From the NCBI GenBank assembly GCA_015486775.1, contig WFRA01000282.1, positions 1 to 8,667 on the forward strand: DNA of 8,667 bases, written 5' to 3'. The translations under genes and the position numbers were made by a program. Each line of letters starts with the position of its first letter. Position 1 is the stretch's first letter. The DNA comes from Kiritimatiellales bacterium (lineage in GTDB: Bacteria > Verrucomicrobiota > Kiritimatiellia > Kiritimatiellales > Pontiellaceae). This document shows, one piece after another, positions 6,424 to 8,667 of the stretch. The notes under the pieces were generated by a model, which was not told the origin of the DNA, ran no database searches, and saw nothing but the letters and a program-made list of their open reading frames with translations.

Positions 6424-6425
6424 AT

Positions 6426-6446
6426 ATTACGTATTACGTACTACGT
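6426..6446 (+). repeat. Heptad tandem array, ATTACGT type, three units
   Basis: ATTACGT, ATTACGT and ACTACGT are contiguous, directly after the folK stop. Read on the other strand the array is closely related to the ATACGCA array at 6483-6530 (CGTATTA against CGTATTG phase), so the two arrays face each other as an imperfect inverted repeat. Confidence 0.75.
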
Positions 6447-6451
6447 ATCTC

Positions 6452-6484
6452 TTGACAGTGCCTCCAGTAGAGCCGTTCGATAAT
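6452..6484 (+). promoter_or_regulatory. Possible panB promoter between the two heptad arrays
   Basis: A consensus TTGACA (6452-6457) lies in the unique sequence between the arrays. The best -10 candidate, GATAAT (6479-6484), is 21 nt away, longer than the normal 16-18. At normal spacing only weak matches such as TTCGAT are seen, and the downstream array would fall within the transcribed leader. Confidence 0.3.
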
Positions 6485-6530
6485 ACGCAATACGCAATAC
6501 GCAATACGCAATACGCAATACGCAATACGG
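6483..6530 (+). repeat. Heptad tandem array, ATACGCA type, six full units plus a partial
   Basis: Six perfect ATACGCA units run from 6483 to 6524, followed by ATACGG (6525-6530), and end only 7 nt before the panB ATG. The array therefore occupies the position of the panB ribosome-binding region, leaving only GGAA (6529-6532) as a weak Shine-Dalgarno candidate. Such arrays can change length by slippage. Confidence 0.95.
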
Positions 6531-6537
6531 AACAATT

Positions 6538-7329
6538 ATGAAATGGACGGCAACAAAAATCAGGGCGCTGAAGGGTGAACGGAAGATCGCAATGCTCACG
6601 GCGTACGACGCGCTTACGGCCTCGCTGGTGGATGGCGCGGAGATTCCCGCCGTGCTGGTGGGCGATTCGCTGGCCATGACGGTGCTGGGCTACGAGACCA
6701 CCCTGCCGGTGGGCATGGAGGAAATGCTGCATCATGCCGCAGCGGTTGCACGCGGCGTGGAGCATGCGCTGGTGATTGCCGACATGCCTTTCATGTCCTA
6801 CCAGCCGTCGATCGAAATGGGGCTGGCGAATGCCGGGCGCTTCATCAAGGAGGCGCAGGCCGACGCCGTCAAGATTGAGGGCGGGGCGATGCGCTCGGAG
6901 CTGATCGGGGCACTGGTGGCCAACGGGGTGCCCGTGCTGGGGCATATTGGCCTGACGCCCCAGAGCATCAAGGAGATGGGCGGCTACAAGGTGCAGGGCA
7001 AAACCTCGGAGCAGGCGAGGGCGCTGATGGACGATGCCATGGCGGTCGAGCAGGCGGGTGCCTTCGCGCTGGTGCTCGAATGCGTTCCGGCGGAACTGGG
7101 CCGCACGATCTCGGCGGCGCTCTCGATTCCAACCATTGGAATCGGCGCGGGGGCGGGGTGCGACGGCCAGGTGCTGGTCTTTACCGATCTGCTCGGCATG
7201 AGCGGCAAGCCGGTACCCAAGTTTGTGAAAAAGCAGGTCGATCTCTTCCCGGTCATCGCGAAGGCGCTGGCCGGCTACAAGGCCGAGGTCGAGTCCGGCG
7301 CTTTCCCGAGCGATGAACAAGAATATTAA
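6538..7329 (+). CDS. panB: 3-methyl-2-oxobutanoate hydroxymethyltransferase (ketopantoate hydroxymethyltransferase)
   Basis: PanB adds a hydroxymethyl group from methylenetetrahydrofolate to 2-ketoisovalerate, the first committed step to pantothenate and CoA, in the cytoplasm. The 263-residue product is full length and starts MKWTATKIRALKGERKIAML. Metal and substrate residues are present: Asp43 in LVGDSLAMTVLG, Asp82 in ADMPFMSYQ, Lys112 in VKIEGG, His136 in GHIGLTPQS and catalytic Glu181 in LECVP; IGIGAG (about 198-203) completes the signature. It follows folK by 114 nt of repeat-filled sequence and would normally be followed directly by panC, but a toxin-antitoxin pair intervenes. The weak ribosome site next to the ATACGCA array is unusual. 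Confidence 0.97.
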   Translation: MKWTATKIRALKGERKIAMLTAYDALTASLVDGAEIPAVLVGDSLAMTVLGYETTLPVGMEEMLHHAAAVARGVEHALVIADMPFMSYQPSIEMGLANAGRFIKEAQADAVKIEGGAMRSELIGALVANGVPVLGHIGLTPQSIKEMGGYKVQGKTSEQARALMDDAMAVEQAGAFALVLECVPAELGRTISAALSIPTIGIGAGAGCDGQVLVFTDLLGMSGKPVPKFVKKQVDLFPVIAKALAGYKAEVESGAFPSDEQEY

Positions 7330-7401
7330 GGGAGCCACGAAATACACGGAACGAGTGCATGGGTTAAAGACGGATGGCTGGTCATCATGAGGGGTTCAGG
7401 T

Positions 7402-7434
7402 AGTAAAAAAGGAACTGGTGTGCTGTTTTTTACT
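7402..7434 (+). terminator. A/T-rich stem-loop after panB, possible bidirectional terminator
   Basis: AGTAAAAAA (7402-7410) and TTTTTTACT (7426-7434) are perfect complements around a 15-nt loop. The stem has one G-C pair near its base on each side and an A tract facing a T tract, so it is weak for a classical terminator but could end transcription from panB before the toxin gene. It lies between panB and the toxin operator. Confidence 0.4.
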
Positions 7435-7443
7435 TGTCGATAA

Positions 7444-7459
7444 ATCGCATATATGCGAT
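7444..7459 (+). promoter_or_regulatory. Perfect 16-bp palindrome, likely toxin-antitoxin operator
   Basis: ATCGCATATATGCGAT is fully self-complementary and ends 13 nt before the toxin ATG at 7473. XRE-type antitoxins commonly bind such palindromes in their own promoter; the next-but-one gene encodes one. The assignment as its binding site is inferred from position and symmetry. Confidence 0.65.
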
Positions 7460-7472
7460 ATGGGATCTGTTC

Positions 7473-7805
7473 ATGTCCAAGAAGATATACATAGCGGTGA
7501 AAAAGCTCCGGCAGTTTGTCGAATCGCAGCCGGACGAAGTGCAGTTTGAATATTTAAAGGTCGTCGAGCAACTTGAAAAAGACGGTCGTTTGGTGGAGCC
7601 GTTTGGGAAGAAGTTGGATAAGGGCTTGTTTGAAATGCGGATACGCAGAGGCGGGCAAGTGCGAATCCTCTACTTCTATCAAGAGAAGGAATACGTGGTT
7701 GGCGTCCATGGATTTGTCAAGAAAACGCAGAAGACTCCACAGAAAGAACTCAAACAGGCCATGCGGGTGATGGGTCTGATCAAGCGAGGAGAATACGATG
7801 AATAA
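7473..7805 (+). CDS. higB: HigB/RelE-superfamily toxin (phage-derived Gp49-like)
   Basis: The product is 110 residues from ATG 7473, preferred over an upstream TTG at 7434 because that start would place the operator palindrome inside the gene. The core matches the Gp49-like/HigB family: KLDKGLFEMRIRRGGQVRIL (47-66), LYFYQEKEYVVGVHGFVKKT (66-85) and TPQKELKQAM (88-97). Family members are usually ribosome-dependent mRNA endonucleases that slow growth until neutralised by the antitoxin. The order toxin then antitoxin, with an 8-nt overlap, is the HigBA arrangement. Base composition looks less GC-rich than panB and panC, consistent with horizontal arrival. Catalytic residues are not strictly fixed across this family, so activity is inferred. 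Confidence 0.87.
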   Translation: MSKKIYIAVKKLRQFVESQPDEVQFEYLKVVEQLEKDGRLVEPFGKKLDKGLFEMRIRRGGQVRILYFYQEKEYVVGVHGFVKKTQKTPQKELKQAMRVMGLIKRGEYDE

Positions 7806-8091
7806 CACGGTCGAAAAAATGCGAAAAGCGCATGAAAAGCAAGCCCGGGCCATTCGCCGCAAACCGGGATTCGAAGCAGTTTCAAAAGCATTCGACGTTG
7901 AATATGCCATTGCCAAGGAACTCCACAAGGCACGCACCAAGGCTCATCTCAGTCAGGTTCAGATTGCCGAGCGCATGGGAACCACCCAAAGTGTGGTTTC
8001 CCGTATTGAGCGCGGCGGGAATGTATCCATCGCTACGCTCGTTCGCTACGCTACGGCTTGTGGCGGAAAACTAAAAGTTCAGGTTGTTTGA
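7798..8091 (+). CDS. higA: XRE-family helix-turn-helix antitoxin (HigA-type)
   Basis: The product is 97 residues from ATG 7798, which overlaps the toxin 3' end by 8 nt and has a strong GAGGAG site (7785-7790). Residues about 49-73 form an XRE helix-turn-helix (AHLSQVQIAERMGTTQ, then SVVSRIERGGN), followed by SIATLVRYATACGGKLKVQV, typical of antitoxin and phage-repressor-like XRE proteins. The basic, charged N-terminal 30 residues could contact the toxin. It is expected to neutralise the upstream toxin and repress the pair by binding the palindrome at 7444-7459 (inference). The stronger ribosome site than that of the toxin fits the need for antitoxin excess. Confidence 0.88.
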   Translation: MNNTVEKMRKAHEKQARAIRRKPGFEAVSKAFDVEYAIAKELHKARTKAHLSQVQIAERMGTTQSVVSRIERGGNVSIATLVRYATACGGKLKVQVV

Positions 8092-8274
8092 TCTGCAAAC
8101 CCGGCGAGATCTCCCGTCGCAAGCTAGACCGAAAATAAAGGTGTCATCGAATGTCGAAGATATTGGAAATACCAAAAACTCTGAAGGTGATATTGTGCTG
8201 TTGGGCTGAGGCTGAGGCCGAAGTCATCCGACGTTCGGAAAATATGCCTTGTTCCTATGATGCGGTTTGATTAA

Positions 8275-8667
8275 ATGGAAATTATCCAATCATTGGAAGA
8301 GATGCAACGGCGGGCTCTGGTGCTGAAGCGGGCGGGGCGGCGGGTTGGCTTTGTGCCGACGATGGGTTTCCTGCACGAAGGTCACCTTTCGCTCATGCGT
8401 CTGGCGCGGGAACGGTGCGATGTGCTGGTGGCGAGTATCTTTGTGAACCCAACCCAGTTCGGCCCGAACGAGGATCTCGATGCCTACCCGCGCGATTTCG
8501 ACCGCGACGAAGCGCTGTGCGAAAGCGTGGGGGTGGATCTTGTTTTCTATCCGGAAGCCGAAAGCATGTATGCCGCCGACGCGAGCGTCTGGATCGACGA
8601 GGCTTCGCTTTCGCGCGGGCTTTGCGGGGCATCGCGCGAGGGGCATTTCCGGGGGGTCTGCACGGTG
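8275..8667 (+). CDS. panC: Pantothenate synthetase, N-terminal part (3' end outside window)
   Basis: PanC condenses pantoate with beta-alanine using ATP, the last step of pantothenate synthesis, downstream of PanB. The frame is open from ATG 8275 to the window edge (131 codons of about 280 expected). Diagnostic motifs are FVPTMGFLHEGHLSL (26-40) with the HxGH-type nucleotidyl-binding histidines His34 and His37, FVNPTQFGPNEDLDAYPR (56-73), and HFRGVCTV (124-131) at the edge. No clear Shine-Dalgarno site precedes the ATG, but the family start agrees. The 183-nt gap before it, after the antitoxin, holds no convincing gene. With the toxin-antitoxin pair in between, panC may depend on a different transcript from panB. 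Confidence 0.96.
   Translation, partial: MEIIQSLEEMQRRALVLKRAGRRVGFVPTMGFLHEGHLSLMRLARERCDVLVASIFVNPTQFGPNEDLDAYPRDFDRDEALCESVGVDLVFYPEAESMYAADASVWIDEASLSRGLCGASREGHFRGVCTV

Noticed and set aside
6483..6530. CRISPR array
   Set aside because: The 7-nt units are directly abutting with no spacers and no cas gene is present.
6427..7347. A 306-codon minus-strand frame opposite panB
   Set aside because: panB is unambiguous on the + strand, and the N-terminal part of the minus frame is built from the repeat array and intergenic sequence.
8151..8270. A 39-codon + strand ORF ending 4 nt before the panC start
   Set aside because: No Shine-Dalgarno site, no recognisable motif and a length expected by chance; possible but not supported.

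Overview
The window is a GC-rich, densely packed bacterial segment with all recognised genes on the + strand. A formylglycine-type sulfatase next to deoxysugar catabolism genes, strong AGGAGG-type ribosome sites, a DUF3108 envelope protein beside dapF, and small intergenic tandem repeats all fit a polysaccharide-degrading member of the PVC superphylum. Kiritimatiellota (Pontiella-like) is my best guess, but this is inference from gene content and style, not from a marker gene.

Region 1 (1-4106) looks like one catabolic operon. It holds the C-terminal part of an iduronate-2-sulfatase-like enzyme, an NCS1-type permease broken by one frameshift and two in-frame TAG codons, a 58-residue two-helix membrane protein overlapping the permease stop, an L-rhamnose mutarotase (rhaM), and a stand-alone class II aldolase of the rhamnulose-1-phosphate type. 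The implied pathway is: desulfate a sulfated glycan, import a 6-deoxysugar or related product, interconvert its anomers, then cleave the phosphorylated ketose to DHAP and lactaldehyde. Start/stop overlaps (ATGA at 1022, TAATG at 2418) indicate translational coupling of the first three genes.

Region 2 (4107-8667) is housekeeping: a secreted DUF3108 protein, dapF (lysine/peptidoglycan), folK (folate, overlapping dapF by 17 nt), panB and the start of panC (pantothenate). panB and panC, normally neighbours, are separated by a HigBA-type toxin-antitoxin pair that has its own 16-bp palindromic operator and looks less GC-rich than its surroundings, so it is probably an insertion.

The intergenic gaps are not empty. 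They carry heptanucleotide tandem arrays of three different sequences (2593-2620, 6426-6446, 6483-6530), a pair of 22-nt palindromes (2977-3026), and degenerate nonamers of a CCACGAAA type (4202-4228, 7335-7352). No gap exceeds 300 nt. The most notable observations are the permease with TAG codons in an otherwise intact reading frame, its small coupled membrane partner, the heptad repeats, and the toxin-antitoxin pair lodged inside the pan locus.
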